DNA of 64,000 bases, taken from positions 1 through 64,000 of the forward strand of contig CAYSTJ010000021.1 of the NCBI GenBank assembly GCA_964434105.1, in the 5' to 3' direction. Shown piece by piece: positions 43,458 through 52,835 of this stretch. The notes beneath the pieces were generated by a model. It was not told the origin of the DNA, did not search any database, and worked only from the letters and a program-made list of their open reading frames with translations. Source of the stretch: CAYNST01 sp964434105 (lineage in GTDB: Bacteria; Pseudomonadota; Gammaproteobacteria; Pseudomonadales; Cellvibrionaceae). Made by a program: the position numbers and the translations under genes. The first letter of the stretch is position 1. Every line of letters starts with the position of its first letter.

Positions 43458-44720
43458 TCAATCTATAGGCTTCCTAGTGCGTTCGTAATAAATCTCTCCT
43501 TTTAACCTAGCAGTAATCATAGTGAATAGATAACTAAACACATAACGAACTCGAGAAAAGGAAAAGCCCCCAAGCATTCCCTTTCCGCTCAACCTTTCAA
43601 AGTTATCAGAACAAGTGTCCATATAAAATTGCTCTACGCATTCCCTATGGCTATTCGAGAGCTCTTGCCGCTCTCTAGCGTCCATTCGAAAAAACGCTTC
43701 CAGCACATCGATAACTTCAACCTTCTTAAGACTTTCAATCTTAATGTTATAGTCGACAGCCGCACACTCCGAGAAAAATCCATAGGTTTCAGGCTGTTCG
43801 ATCGACTCGATACCAACAATCGAACAGACTCCCTGAGCAGCGGCTTGAATTATTGCCGTACCACTCCCGACGAATACATCGTAGCTAAGAACTACTTCAT
43901 TAAACGCACTGTAATTAAACTCCCCTTTTAATTCAACAACGTCGTTCAACCGTAACTCATTGATCCTATTTAGCATTAAGTCCTTGAGTGGACCATTTCC
44001 GTAAACATCGTATGAAACGGAATATCCACGCTCTCGCAATTCCGAAACAACATTCAACATCCATATATTATACGTTTTAAAATCAACTAATCTACCGACA
44101 GAACAAAGCCTAATTTCACTATCTTTATTCTGATATTTTTTTACTACATTCGCATTGCTACTTCTATCAATAACCCCAAGACGGAATACATTTGCCCCAG
44201 CAAGATCTACCGACGCATGCTTCCAATAGAATTCTATAATGCTTTCACTAAATAACAATAAACTGCTCTTTGGAAGGTGACCCAGAACAAATTTCCGGTT
44301 GATCTGTTCGAAGTATGGCAAATCACCTTTCCATGCAAATTCAAGTGAATGGTAAAATCCTACAGTCAATACCGCTTCACAATCTGATAAAGCGAGAAGC
44401 CTCATCGCAACAAGGGCGTGCATGCCATTAGCTACATGCACCTGACTCACATCCGACAAAATACTCTTTAATACCTTTCTTCTCGGCGACAAAAACAATT
44501 GCACTTTATCTCCGATGAACTTTAAATCATAAAATATGTCATTTCTGAAAAAGACGCTCGCGTACTTACGCATCTCGGTCAATAATTCGCAATTACTTTG
44601 ATCGCTATCTTCCATTAATAACACTTTAGTTGTGAGGCCGCTTTCAGCTCTCTCTTTAGCCAACCTAACAAAAAATGTTTCAACACCACCTAGCCCAAGC
44701 GCACCATATATAATCAACAA
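43458..44720 (-). CDS. glycosyltransferase, GT4-like
   Basis: 420 aa with a GT-B-type layout: N-terminal GALGLGGVETFFVRLAKE motif and a C-terminal nucleotide-sugar domain (LCSVGRLVDFKTYNIWM, YDVYGNGPLKDLM, VFVGSGTAIIQAAAQGVCSIVG). The usual EGFGLxxxE motif is altered to GSGTAIIQAAA. Probably adds a sugar to the repeat unit on undecaprenyl phosphate. Last gene of the AT-rich polysaccharide operon; it overlaps the flippase gene by 7 bases. Confidence 0.75.
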   Translation of the reverse strand: MLIIYGALGLGGVETFFVRLAKERAESGLTTKVLLMEDSDQSNCELLTEMRKYASVFFRNDIFYDLKFIGDKVQLFLSPRRKVLKSILSDVSQVHVANGMHALVAMRLLALSDCEAVLTVGFYHSLEFAWKGDLPYFEQINRKFVLGHLPKSSLLLFSESIIEFYWKHASVDLAGANVFRLGVIDRSSNANVVKKYQNKDSEIRLCSVGRLVDFKTYNIWMLNVVSELRERGYSVSYDVYGNGPLKDLMLNRINELRLNDVVELKGEFNYSAFNEVVLSYDVFVGSGTAIIQAAAQGVCSIVGIESIEQPETYGFFSECAAVDYNIKIESLKKVEVIDVLEAFFRMDARERQELSNSHRECVEQFYMDTCSDNFERLSGKGMLGGFSFSRVRYVFSYLFTMITARLKGEIYYERTRKPID

Positions 44721-46138
44721 TCTACGATCCTCTTACGAAACACACCTTTCACTAGCTTATAATTATGCAAAACTCTCTGATAGAATGCAGCATATGCAAA
44801 AAACAGCATAAAGGTCCAAAGTGCTTTTATTAAAAATGAGCTATCCTTTGTCAATACGACCCAGCAAGTGAGCAAAACGTAACCACCTAATATTATGTAA
44901 ATGACCTTTCGAGCCACTGCGTATCCCAAATATGCACTCAATTCTGTCCTAACTATAAAAAATACAAAGAATGCTACTACAGCAGCGACTGCAGACCCTG
45001 ACGCTCCAAAAGACGGTATTAATAAATAGTTGATCAGGATATTGATAGCGATCGCAACCACTGATGGAATTAATCCGTATCTCGTCTTTCTCGAAATTCC
45101 GATTCCGACTACAGTGGCCTCAGATAGCATTTGAAACAGTGCCGCGCCTACACATCCAACTACAATAAACTGAACTGAAATATACTCTTCAGGAAGAAAC
45201 AAAGTGATAACCCAGGAAAAGCTCCCCACAAGAGTCCATATAGTAACGACAACCAAAACCATATTTTCGACTACTACGCCTAATGACGTCATATTCAATC
45301 CAGATTTAGCCCACCTATAAACAACTGGATGCCACATATTGGCGAAAATAGTAGATAGTACACTGACTGCGCCTGCCAAAGCGGTGGCAATACCATAAAC
45401 GCCCACCTCCACAAGGTCAGACAACATTCGCAGGAAAAAGCGATCAGAAGCTGCCAACCCCCAGAAAACCAGACTACCTACCATTAATGGTAAACTAAAC
45501 TTCAGAAGCTCAACAATCCTACTTATTTCGATTGGCGACGCCGCAGCTGACCCAATAGTATTGAAGGATACAAGAAAAAATGCTAGGCATGAAGCGGTAA
45601 CTGAAAGCACAAATATAAATTGTAAAGTCAAAAATGACTTATCAATCTGAAGCGCAATGGTCGCATATAATAAAACCAACAGTAACAATTTTGGAGCTAG
45701 CTGAGCGCCGGAATAGGCCCAACCCCTCTCTTCCATCCTCAATAAATGACTCAAAAAGTGAACTACAAGAGAAGCCACAACGGCAAGATAAAAAAGCCCA
45801 TCTAACAGCGGCGAGCTCACTTCGAACAGCAATCGACTCGTCGATATTCCAGCTACTACAGCCACAGCAATCAAGCCAATGCAGAATCCAAGGGAAGGAA
45901 CAACGACGAGTTTTAGAAGCCCAGCTGAATCGGCTACCTCGTAGTACTCACGAACATATGCCTGATGCAATCCCAAGCTACATAATGTGACGAGAAAAGT
46001 CACAGATGTAATCAATATCGTATAGCGACCGATATCCTCCACAGAGAAAAACCAAGACATCATTGGCAAAGTTGCAAGTCCAATCACTGCGGAAATAGCA
46101 GGACCAACCGAGAAGCTAATTAATTTAGCTATGTTCAA
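44714..46138 (-). CDS. Wzx-type oligosaccharide flippase
   Basis: 474 aa, about 12-14 membrane helices with few charged loops, beginning MNIAKLISFSVGPAISAVIGLATLPMMSWFFS split by a Gly kink, typical of polysaccharide-transport (MOP/Wzx) proteins. It moves the lipid-linked repeat unit across the inner membrane for polymerisation. It overlaps the aminotransferase stop by 14 bases and the next glycosyltransferase by 7. Confidence 0.85.
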   Translation of the reverse strand: MNIAKLISFSVGPAISAVIGLATLPMMSWFFSVEDIGRYTILITSVTFLVTLCSLGLHQAYVREYYEVADSAGLLKLVVVPSLGFCIGLIAVAVVAGISTSRLLFEVSSPLLDGLFYLAVVASLVVHFLSHLLRMEERGWAYSGAQLAPKLLLLVLLYATIALQIDKSFLTLQFIFVLSVTASCLAFFLVSFNTIGSAAASPIEISRIVELLKFSLPLMVGSLVFWGLAASDRFFLRMLSDLVEVGVYGIATALAGAVSVLSTIFANMWHPVVYRWAKSGLNMTSLGVVVENMVLVVVTIWTLVGSFSWVITLFLPEEYISVQFIVVGCVGAALFQMLSEATVVGIGISRKTRYGLIPSVVAIAINILINYLLIPSFGASGSAVAAVVAFFVFFIVRTELSAYLGYAVARKVIYIILGGYVLLTCWVVLTKDSSFLIKALWTFMLFFAYAAFYQRVLHNYKLVKGVFRKRIVDC

Positions 46139-47264
46139 GAAAAAAACTCCGAACCGAACTGATAACCCTATTCTGCTCGCTATCCGAAAGCCCGTAATAC
46201 ATAGGAAGTCGTACTAATCGTTCGCTTTCCGAAGTCGTATATCTGTCTTCACCAAAAAGGCGCCCAAACTCCTTTCCTGCTATCGACGAATGAAGAGGCA
46301 CGTAATGAAATACCGCCATTACCTGATCCTCTTTTAATCTTTCAATAAATTTTCCCCTTTGCTCCAGACTAGCTAGTTTCATGTAAAACATGTGTGCATT
46401 ATGATTAACATATGCGGGTATCACGGGAAGCTCTACCTCAGTCGCACTAGCCATGTCGGAGAAAGCCTCGTAGTACTTATTCCATATATTTAATCTGAAT
46501 TCATTAATCTGATGAACATTAACTAACTGAGCCCAAAGATAAGCAGCCTGTAGTTCACTCGGCAAATAACTACTCCCTAAACCAACCCATGAATACTTGT
46601 CAACCTGCCCCCTGAAAAACTGACTCCTATTAGTACCTTTTTCTCTAATTATCTCTGCTTTCTGAATGTACCGACTGTCATTAATAATAAGTAACCCGCC
46701 CTCTCCACCACTAGTATAGTTTTTTGTTTCATGAAAGCTAAACGCAGCTAAGTGCCCTAAAGTACCTAGTTTCCGTTCTCGATAGGAGGACATCATGCCT
46801 TGTGCAGCATCTTCAACCACTACAATTCCATACCTATTCGCAATCTCAAGAATTTTGTCCATTTCGCACGCAACACCGGCGTAGTGGACAGGCACGATTG
46901 CTTTAGTTCTAGATGTTATAGCAGCTTCTATCAACGTCTCATCCATATTCATCGTGTCAGGCCTCACATCGATAAATACAATTTTTGCGCCGCGGAGCGC
47001 GAAAGCGTTAGCGGTACTAACAAATGTATAGCTTGGCATGATCACTTCATCACCAACCTGTATATCGATCAGTAGCGCTGCTACTTCCAACGCATGTGTA
47101 CATGACGGTGTTAACAGAGCTCTTTCACAGCCAAGATCAACCTCAAACCAATCCTGGCACTTGTTTCCGTAGAATCCATCGCCTGAAAGTTTCCCACTTT
47201 CCATCGCGTTCTGTAGATGCATCAACTCGTCGCCTGTCACAGGGGGCTTGTTAAACGGAATCAT
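46125..47264 (-). CDS. DegT/DnrJ/EryC1 sugar aminotransferase, RffA/WecE-like
   Basis: 379-aa PLP enzyme that makes an amino sugar nucleotide. Features: IPFNKPPVTGDEL start, SGDGFYGNKCQ near 27-37, DEVIMPSYTFVSTANAF, DAAQG and the PLP-lysine K181 in FHETKNYTSGGEGG. The HETKN-GGEGG context and start are closest to dTDP-4-amino-4,6-dideoxygalactose transaminase (RffA/WecE), so the product is probably a 4-amino-4,6-dideoxyhexose, but the exact sugar is inference. It overlaps the acyltransferase gene by 4 bases, suggesting the amino group is then acylated. Confidence 0.85.
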   Translation of the reverse strand: MIPFNKPPVTGDELMHLQNAMESGKLSGDGFYGNKCQDWFEVDLGCERALLTPSCTHALEVAALLIDIQVGDEVIMPSYTFVSTANAFALRGAKIVFIDVRPDTMNMDETLIEAAITSRTKAIVPVHYAGVACEMDKILEIANRYGIVVVEDAAQGMMSSYRERKLGTLGHLAAFSFHETKNYTSGGEGGLLIINDSRYIQKAEIIREKGTNRSQFFRGQVDKYSWVGLGSSYLPSELQAAYLWAQLVNVHQINEFRLNIWNKYYEAFSDMASATEVELPVIPAYVNHNAHMFYMKLASLEQRGKFIERLKEDQVMAVFHYVPLHSSIAGKEFGRLFGEDRYTTSESERLVRLPMYYGLSDSEQNRVISSVRSFFLEHS

Positions 47265-47824
47265 AATTCTTTACCTTTTAAAAAGTTAGTCTCTAGTTCC
47301 AGCATCTTTTTGCTTCTTGAACGGATTCGCCTCGCGGGACTTCCACAGTAAATGCCCCAAGGCTCCAGATTTTTCGTTACTAGAGTCATTGCGCCAATAG
47401 AGCACCCTTCGCCGACCTCAACACCTGGAAATAACACTGAGTTAGTTCCAATAACGACTTGCCTATAGATCTTCACGCTTGAGAATATTTCATTCTTATA
47501 CGCCTTTGGAACCAACGATCCAACCATTGACTCTCCGGTGTAGTCATCGCTTTGGGCAAAAATCTTTACGCCGTAAGCTAAGGTAACAAAGTCATCCATA
47601 TATATTCCTGGATTCCCTCCCGCCAACATACACATAGGCGTGACGTGATTATACTTTCCGATAACTACTCTTCCCGATATCAAGCAAAAATCATCTATTC
47701 TAGAATAATCTCCGATCTCTATCATTTCAGGATTATAAATATTTGCCGATTTGCTGATCTTGACTTCTTTTCCAAGAAATCCAAAATTCATCGATTCCAT
47801 TTCACACCGGGAAAGGTATGCCAT
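47261..47824 (-). CDS. left-handed beta-helix acyltransferase
   Basis: 187 aa from the ATG at 47824 (AGAGG ribosome site, 7-base spacing). Hexapeptide repeats (IEIGDYSRIDDFCLISGRVVIGKYN in pieces, VVIGTNSVLFPGVEVGEGCSIGAMTLV) and the end GIYCGSPARRIRSRSK are typical of sugar O/N-acetyltransferases of the LbH class. Coupled to the aminotransferase, so N-acylation of its amino sugar is the likely task; O-acetylation is the alternative. Confidence 0.8.
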   Translation of the reverse strand: MAYLSRCEMESMNFGFLGKEVKISKSANIYNPEMIEIGDYSRIDDFCLISGRVVIGKYNHVTPMCMLAGGNPGIYMDDFVTLAYGVKIFAQSDDYTGESMVGSLVPKAYKNEIFSSVKIYRQVVIGTNSVLFPGVEVGEGCSIGAMTLVTKNLEPWGIYCGSPARRIRSRSKKMLELETNFLKGKEL

Positions 47825-47937
47825 TATAAAACCTCTACGATAATTTCTACTAAACGAACCCAACAACTCCTAACTCGCATATCTAGATTAGTGATAACAC
47901 TACATCTATCGTTCTTCTGGATTGAATTTGATGCCTA

Positions 47938-48741
47938 TTATTCAAACCAATGCTTTCGGAGACCTTTTATCACATACGTAAATAAATAGTATCCACTAGC
48001 TAATACACCAGAACCAGATTGCGTACGAAGCACGTAATACTGCTTCCGTATTTCATCAATTTTATTGGCAGAAATAGAAGAGTGCCCCTTTCTATATCTT
48101 GCCAGGACATGTGGACAACATTTGAAAACAAAGCCTTTTCTTAATAAAGACAACCAAAGTGCGTAATCCTCTTTCGGAGACTCAGGGAAACATAAATCCT
48201 TTCCCAAGGAAACCTTATCAATCATTACTGTCAGACAACCAACTTCACAACTTTTCATCATATCCTTAATTCCAACTACGGGACGTGAGCCCACAACCTT
48301 TGAATTACCCTTAAGGTCGAACATCTCGTAATAGCTATGACACAGTGAAGCCCCATTGTTGACCATAAACTGAATCTGTGTTTGCAATTTTTCAGGAAGC
48401 CACAAGTCGTCACTATCTAGAAAGGCTATATACTTACCTATGCTCTGAACTATTCCTGTATTTCTAGCACCCGCGGCACCTTTGCCAAATTGGTTTTTAA
48501 GCAACTTGATTCTAGAATCTTCCAAGCTAAATTGCTCAATAATTTCTATGGTATTATCAATAGACCCATCGTCAATAACTAGCAGCTCCCAATTTGTATA
48601 GGTTTGACCAATAACACTCTGAATCGATTTTTCAATCCATTGGCCTGAATTATATGCCGGCATAATCACAGACGCCATGTCCGCCTTAGGACAAAAACAT
48701 AGCATATCAGTTGATTCCGCACCTAAATATTTCTTATTCAT
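47938..48741 (-). CDS. family 2 glycosyltransferase
   Basis: GT-A fold enzyme: ASVIMPAYNSGQWIEKSIQSV, YTNWELLVIDDGSIDNT and AFLDSDDLW (DXD-type metal site). Start uncertain: the ATG at 48741 overlaps the upstream stop by 8 bases; the ATG at 48678 (MASVIMPAYN) has AGG 6 bases upstream and matches the usual beginning of the family. Its 3' end is 113 bases from the acyltransferase start, the longest gap within this operon. Confidence 0.82.
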   Translation of the reverse strand: MNKKYLGAESTDMLCFCPKADMASVIMPAYNSGQWIEKSIQSVIGQTYTNWELLVIDDGSIDNTIEIIEQFSLEDSRIKLLKNQFGKGAAGARNTGIVQSIGKYIAFLDSDDLWLPEKLQTQIQFMVNNGASLCHSYYEMFDLKGNSKVVGSRPVVGIKDMMKSCEVGCLTVMIDKVSLGKDLCFPESPKEDYALWLSLLRKGFVFKCCPHVLARYRKGHSSISANKIDEIRKQYYVLRTQSGSGVLASGYYLFTYVIKGLRKHWFE

Positions 48742-49975
48742 TCCTTTCATTGCCGTACTGAAAATCGCTATTACGCAAATCAATTAACCTTTTCCATTCA
48801 TCTATGTAAGACTTCATCGAATGCTTTACATCAAAACGCTGAATCACGGTTTCACTAGCTATTTCGGCAATACACTTGGCCTGCAATGGATTAGAAACAC
48901 AATGGTTTATATAGCTTATAACTGAATTCAATTCATTCGGCTCAACAACAAAGCCGTTCTTAGCATGCTCAACCATCTCATCGATTCCTACAGTTCGAGT
49001 AGTTACAACGATGCACTGTTGCAGCATTGCCTCCTTAACGACATTAGGAAGACGTTCTGCTGGATAATTCGACAACAGTAAAAAGAAATGAGAGGATCCC
49101 ATCACCTTAAGTAAGCGAGAGTGACTAACATGCCCTAAAAACTTTATCTTGTGCTGAAGACCAAGATTGTAGACTTTGCTCTTCAACCGTCGCTCTCCGG
49201 GTCCTTCGCCTGCGATCAACAATGTTGCTGCAGGTATCAAAGACTGCGCAGAAGCGAATACATCAATCACTTCGTCTACCCCTTTCTCCTTAATAAGCCT
49301 GGATGCTGTTAAGAAAACTGGCGACTGTAAGCTTTCAAATTTGTTTAAATTCGAATACCGAAAGCCCGTTTGAGTTCCCCGGTGAATCACGCGAACGTGA
49401 TCAATGTCTATACCAAAATCCCGCAGCAAAGGCTTGTTGGCATTGGAATGCGTAAACACCTTATCACTGACTTTCGAAAATTCTCGACTTCCCGGATATT
49501 TGGCCACCAGATCATGGGCACCAAGGAACTGCGTCACGATTATATTTGCATCATATTTTTTTACAAGGTGTCCGATCATCGATGGGTAATGCCCCCAAAA
49601 AAGATGCACAATATCTGGAGCGTATCGAATGATATCACTGCAATGACCAATAGCGCTCGGAACAAGAACCAGACTCTTACATAAATGGATCGGCGATCTA
49701 TAGCAAGTTTTAAGTAGCCATACAATCAAGCTTACGGCGACCATCGGTCGACGAACTAGCATAGCCAAGGCGTCGACAAGGACTGTAGATGAAAAATTTC
49801 TTACATCTATCAACCTGTGATTCCTTTCATTTATCAAGGTATCGTGATTTTTGTGCTTTGGCCGCATTCCGTACACTCTTACATGATGCCCTACGGATAC
49901 AATACTATCGACATCGTTCGACAAAAACGTTTCACTAGGCACGGGAAACTGCATCGTAATATATGCTATTTTCAT
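48734..49975 (-). CDS. GT4 glycosyltransferase, colanic-acid-type
   Basis: 413 aa GT-B enzyme: N-terminal MKIAYITMQFPVPSETFLSND, a middle RVIHRGTQTGFRYS, and a C-terminal GT4 domain with LTASRLIKEKGVDEVIDVFA, LLIAGEGPGERRLKSKVYNLGL (separate motifs), FLGHVSHSRL and NVVKEAMLQQCIVVTT. The start resembles WcaL-like transferases. The ATG overlaps the Wzy-like gene stop (ATGA). Confidence 0.85.
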   Translation of the reverse strand: MKIAYITMQFPVPSETFLSNDVDSIVSVGHHVRVYGMRPKHKNHDTLINERNHRLIDVRNFSSTVLVDALAMLVRRPMVAVSLIVWLLKTCYRSPIHLCKSLVLVPSAIGHCSDIIRYAPDIVHLFWGHYPSMIGHLVKKYDANIIVTQFLGAHDLVAKYPGSREFSKVSDKVFTHSNANKPLLRDFGIDIDHVRVIHRGTQTGFRYSNLNKFESLQSPVFLTASRLIKEKGVDEVIDVFASAQSLIPAATLLIAGEGPGERRLKSKVYNLGLQHKIKFLGHVSHSRLLKVMGSSHFFLLLSNYPAERLPNVVKEAMLQQCIVVTTRTVGIDEMVEHAKNGFVVEPNELNSVISYINHCVSNPLQAKCIAEIASETVIQRFDVKHSMKSYIDEWKRLIDLRNSDFQYGNERNE

Positions 49976-51321
49976 TGTTTATTCCGATCTAACTTCGACA
50001 CTGCAGACACGTAAAAATAGTATCTAGCGGTCAATATTCCAAGCAACGAATAGTAAAAAAATGAAATTCTTACCTGCTCCGTAAAATTGTTTCCAATCAT
50101 CATCAGAGGAACTGTAAGCAACCATAAAAAAATCGCTACATAAATGGGGTACTCAGGGCTATTTCGTCCAACAAATTTACGGCACTGGTTGGACATATAA
50201 AGCCCAGCACTCATTGGAAGCACGTAATACAGAACTAAACCGACCAATCCATACCTATAAAACTGGTAGTTATATATTGATTCGACATACTCCATTTCGC
50301 TCTTTGCCGGCCCATTACCCAATAGAAATATGATCGGATTCTGTGCTTTATCTAAAGCAAACATAAATTGATCTAATCGCGATCCGGCCGACGAACCAAT
50401 ATCACCCGAGCGAATTAACTGAACAAATTGATACGTTAAGTATGTAAAGTTGTCAAGAAGATAAGGAATTGACATCAAAAATGCCGCGATGATGCAGACG
50501 AACACGAATCCAAATCGGAGCAGTGGCTTTCCAATTAAAAGTTTCTCGGGTTTTATATTGAGGATTACTAAATAACAAGGTGTGAAAACCGTAAACCCCA
50601 TTAGGAAGCCAATCATGACGGACCGAGACTGGGGAAGAATAAATAGTATCAATGCCAACCCGAAAAGTAGGAAATGCCATTTTCGGCCGTATAATGATTT
50701 GATAAAGAAGTAGAATATGTAGAAACTTACCACAAACGCATAATCATAAGGATTTACAAATGGGGTAGAAACTCTTCTCGAGACAATATTTGATTCTTTT
50801 GTATATAGTGAACTTAAATAGTCGGCTCCTCGCAAAAAATGGTTTAATCCAAAAAAGATGAGCATAACAAATATCGCCAGCAGGACATGCTCCAAGCCTT
50901 TTAGAGTCGAAGCTCGTCGAAACACACAGAACGAGAATGCGAATGTCAAATAATATAAAACTGGTCTATGTATCTCAAATAGATCTCTTTCTATAATATC
51001 GACACCGCCAAAGACCACTCCGATCAATGACGACAACGCAATATGCATTAAAAAGAAAATATAATAGACTGCCACATAAAACAACAATGTTCGATCTTTC
51101 CAAGAGAATGCTGAGTAGCGATACTTCCGGAATAGAAAAAATGTTCCGATAAGCAGGATCGATAGAGCGTTAATAATTATCGCACCTGCCGAGCCAACAT
51201 ATAAGTGAAACGAAGGAAAGAAAAACGTGAAAAAGAACATTCCACTAAAAAACAGAAAGTCGTTATTATCTACTACGGTACGCTTACTCTCATAAACACG
51301 GTCAGGGTATAATCTATTCAT
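49972..51321 (-). CDS. O-antigen polymerase-like membrane protein (Wzy)
   Basis: 449 aa from the ATG at 51321 (AGGGG, 7-base spacing; the frame upstream adds an unlikely N-terminus). About 11 membrane helices rich in Phe/Leu/Ile and a large loop with LPQSRSVMIGFLMGF, followed by a GSRLDQFMFALDKAQ element like the Wzy_C/O-antigen ligase-polymerase family. With Wzx and Wzz nearby, polymerisation of the repeat unit in the periplasm is more likely than ligation. Confidence 0.78.
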   Translation of the reverse strand: MNRLYPDRVYESKRTVVDNNDFLFFSGMFFFTFFFPSFHLYVGSAGAIIINALSILLIGTFFLFRKYRYSAFSWKDRTLLFYVAVYYIFFLMHIALSSLIGVVFGGVDIIERDLFEIHRPVLYYLTFAFSFCVFRRASTLKGLEHVLLAIFVMLIFFGLNHFLRGADYLSSLYTKESNIVSRRVSTPFVNPYDYAFVVSFYIFYFFIKSLYGRKWHFLLFGLALILFILPQSRSVMIGFLMGFTVFTPCYLVILNIKPEKLLIGKPLLRFGFVFVCIIAAFLMSIPYLLDNFTYLTYQFVQLIRSGDIGSSAGSRLDQFMFALDKAQNPIIFLLGNGPAKSEMEYVESIYNYQFYRYGLVGLVLYYVLPMSAGLYMSNQCRKFVGRNSPEYPIYVAIFLWLLTVPLMMIGNNFTEQVRISFFYYSLLGILTARYYFYVSAVSKLDRNKQ

Positions 51322-51653
51322 CGTACGACCCCTGTTTTGGCATACCTGGCACACTCCAGCCTGAAGTTGCTTTACGCTTTAATTTAAAAATTTAATATAT
51401 CGCGTTAATAAATAAATTTTAAGAAGATTCTCCGGCTCGAATATTAACATTTCGAGGTTAAGTACACTGTTATGCCTATATAATTCTCACATAGCTTTGG
51501 GCTACTATTAGTACAGCTAACCACACCAGTCGCAACTTTTCTTTCTAACCATTGCTAACAACGGTAGACTTGATATCGTCGCCAACCCAACCTCCGTAAC
51601 TTTGCGATGAACAGAGATACAAATACTCTCAACCCAAAACAAACCCGTCTCGC
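51322..51653. other. AT-rich intergenic region before the wzy-to-GT operon
   Basis: 332 bases between wzz and wzy. A very AT-rich segment at 51378-51425 suits a promoter for the operon transcribed leftward, but no unambiguous -35/-10 pair could be chosen. No JUMPstart/ops element was found. The minus-strand frame 51517-51753 mostly overlaps wzz and is not supported. Confidence 0.35.
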
Positions 51654-52670
51654 TCAAGATTTCGTGCTGAACGATGAATTCAGGACAGAATAATGACGAA
51701 CCAAGATAAAAAAGACGGACGAAATGAGCCCGAGAATGAATGCAAAAATACAAATTAGTGCTCGCTTAGGCTTCACTTTCTCTTCGGGAGCCACCGGAGG
51801 GTCTATCGTCGAAAAAACATACTCGCCTCTTACTTCAGCCAACATTATTGTCTTAGTTTGTTCTTCGATTAGCTGGTAAAACACAGTACGCATGTCGGCC
51901 AATGCCACACTACTTAATTGCTGCTGTAGATAATTGATGCTTCGATGGGCTTCTTCAGTGTCTTTCTCCTTCATAACAATATTTATTTCTTCGACTAACA
52001 GCTCAGTCCACGCTTTGGCTACATGAGGCGATTTATGTTCAATCGCTACTGTTACGAAACCAGTTACATTATCTTGTGTCACGGAAACTATCTTCTCGAT
52101 AGCTTTAAAGGCTTCCCAGTCAGTTGGGATATGATCCCCCGAGCGTCCGGACTTTCGAATCCATCGCCCTTCCGTAGCATCATACAATTTGTTATCCATA
52201 ATTAACTTGTTTTGCTCAGAATCCCACTTCTTGACGGCCATGAGTTCGGGTAGCAGCCCGTGCTTTTCGATAACCTTAGTCAGAAAACCTCTAGATGTCA
52301 TTACAGCTATTGCTTTGGTCACCTTATCGTCACCGGCAGAGCCCATGTTTATGCCGGCCAATGCTGCCAAACCGCCAAGCTGCCCTGCCATCCGAGACAA
52401 TCCACTTCCATCCGTAGAATCGGACGGCGCAAGCAGTGTCTCTGATTTAAAGATATCGGGTAATGATTTTGCAAATATCGCCGCAGCTATAACAAATGCC
52501 ATAGTTACAGCGGAAATTCTCCACTTGCCAGCCCAAATTACCGTCCATATTTCACGCAGATCAATATATCCATCCATCGACGGCAAATGCGTATGCGACG
52601 TGCATGGAGGGTATTCAGGAGGTAGTGGCGCTTCCTGTTCCGAAACATTGTGAGATTTATCTGTCGACAT
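51654..52670 (-). CDS. wzz: Wzz-family polysaccharide chain-length regulator
   Basis: 338 aa with the PCP topology: cytoplasmic Pro-rich N-terminus (1-35), TM1 (about 52-70), a large periplasmic coiled-coil domain (STDGSGLSRMAGQLGGLAALAG, SPHVAKAWTELLVEEIN), and TM2 (about 306-326) preceded by the Pro-rich motif FSTIDPPVAPEEKVKPKRA. It sets chain length with Wzy. No tyrosine-kinase domain, so it is the O-antigen/Wzz type, not Wzc. Confidence 0.88.
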   Translation of the reverse strand: MSTDKSHNVSEQEAPLPPEYPPCTSHTHLPSMDGYIDLREIWTVIWAGKWRISAVTMAFVIAAAIFAKSLPDIFKSETLLAPSDSTDGSGLSRMAGQLGGLAALAGINMGSAGDDKVTKAIAVMTSRGFLTKVIEKHGLLPELMAVKKWDSEQNKLIMDNKLYDATEGRWIRKSGRSGDHIPTDWEAFKAIEKIVSVTQDNVTGFVTVAIEHKSPHVAKAWTELLVEEINIVMKEKDTEEAHRSINYLQQQLSSVALADMRTVFYQLIEEQTKTIMLAEVRGEYVFSTIDPPVAPEEKVKPKRALICIFAFILGLISSVFFILVRHYSVLNSSFSTKS

Positions 52671-52835
52671 TAAGATACACAGTTTGAAAGATTCAAACGG
52701 GAGTTATTCCCGTACAATAGGCATTAAAATTGTATGGGGATTACTTGGTTGAGAGATTAATCCGCGCCATACGTCGGCTATTCGCCTCGTGCGCAGGCTT
52801 GGAAAAACTGGTTGAGTCGATAAAGCACATTCGGT

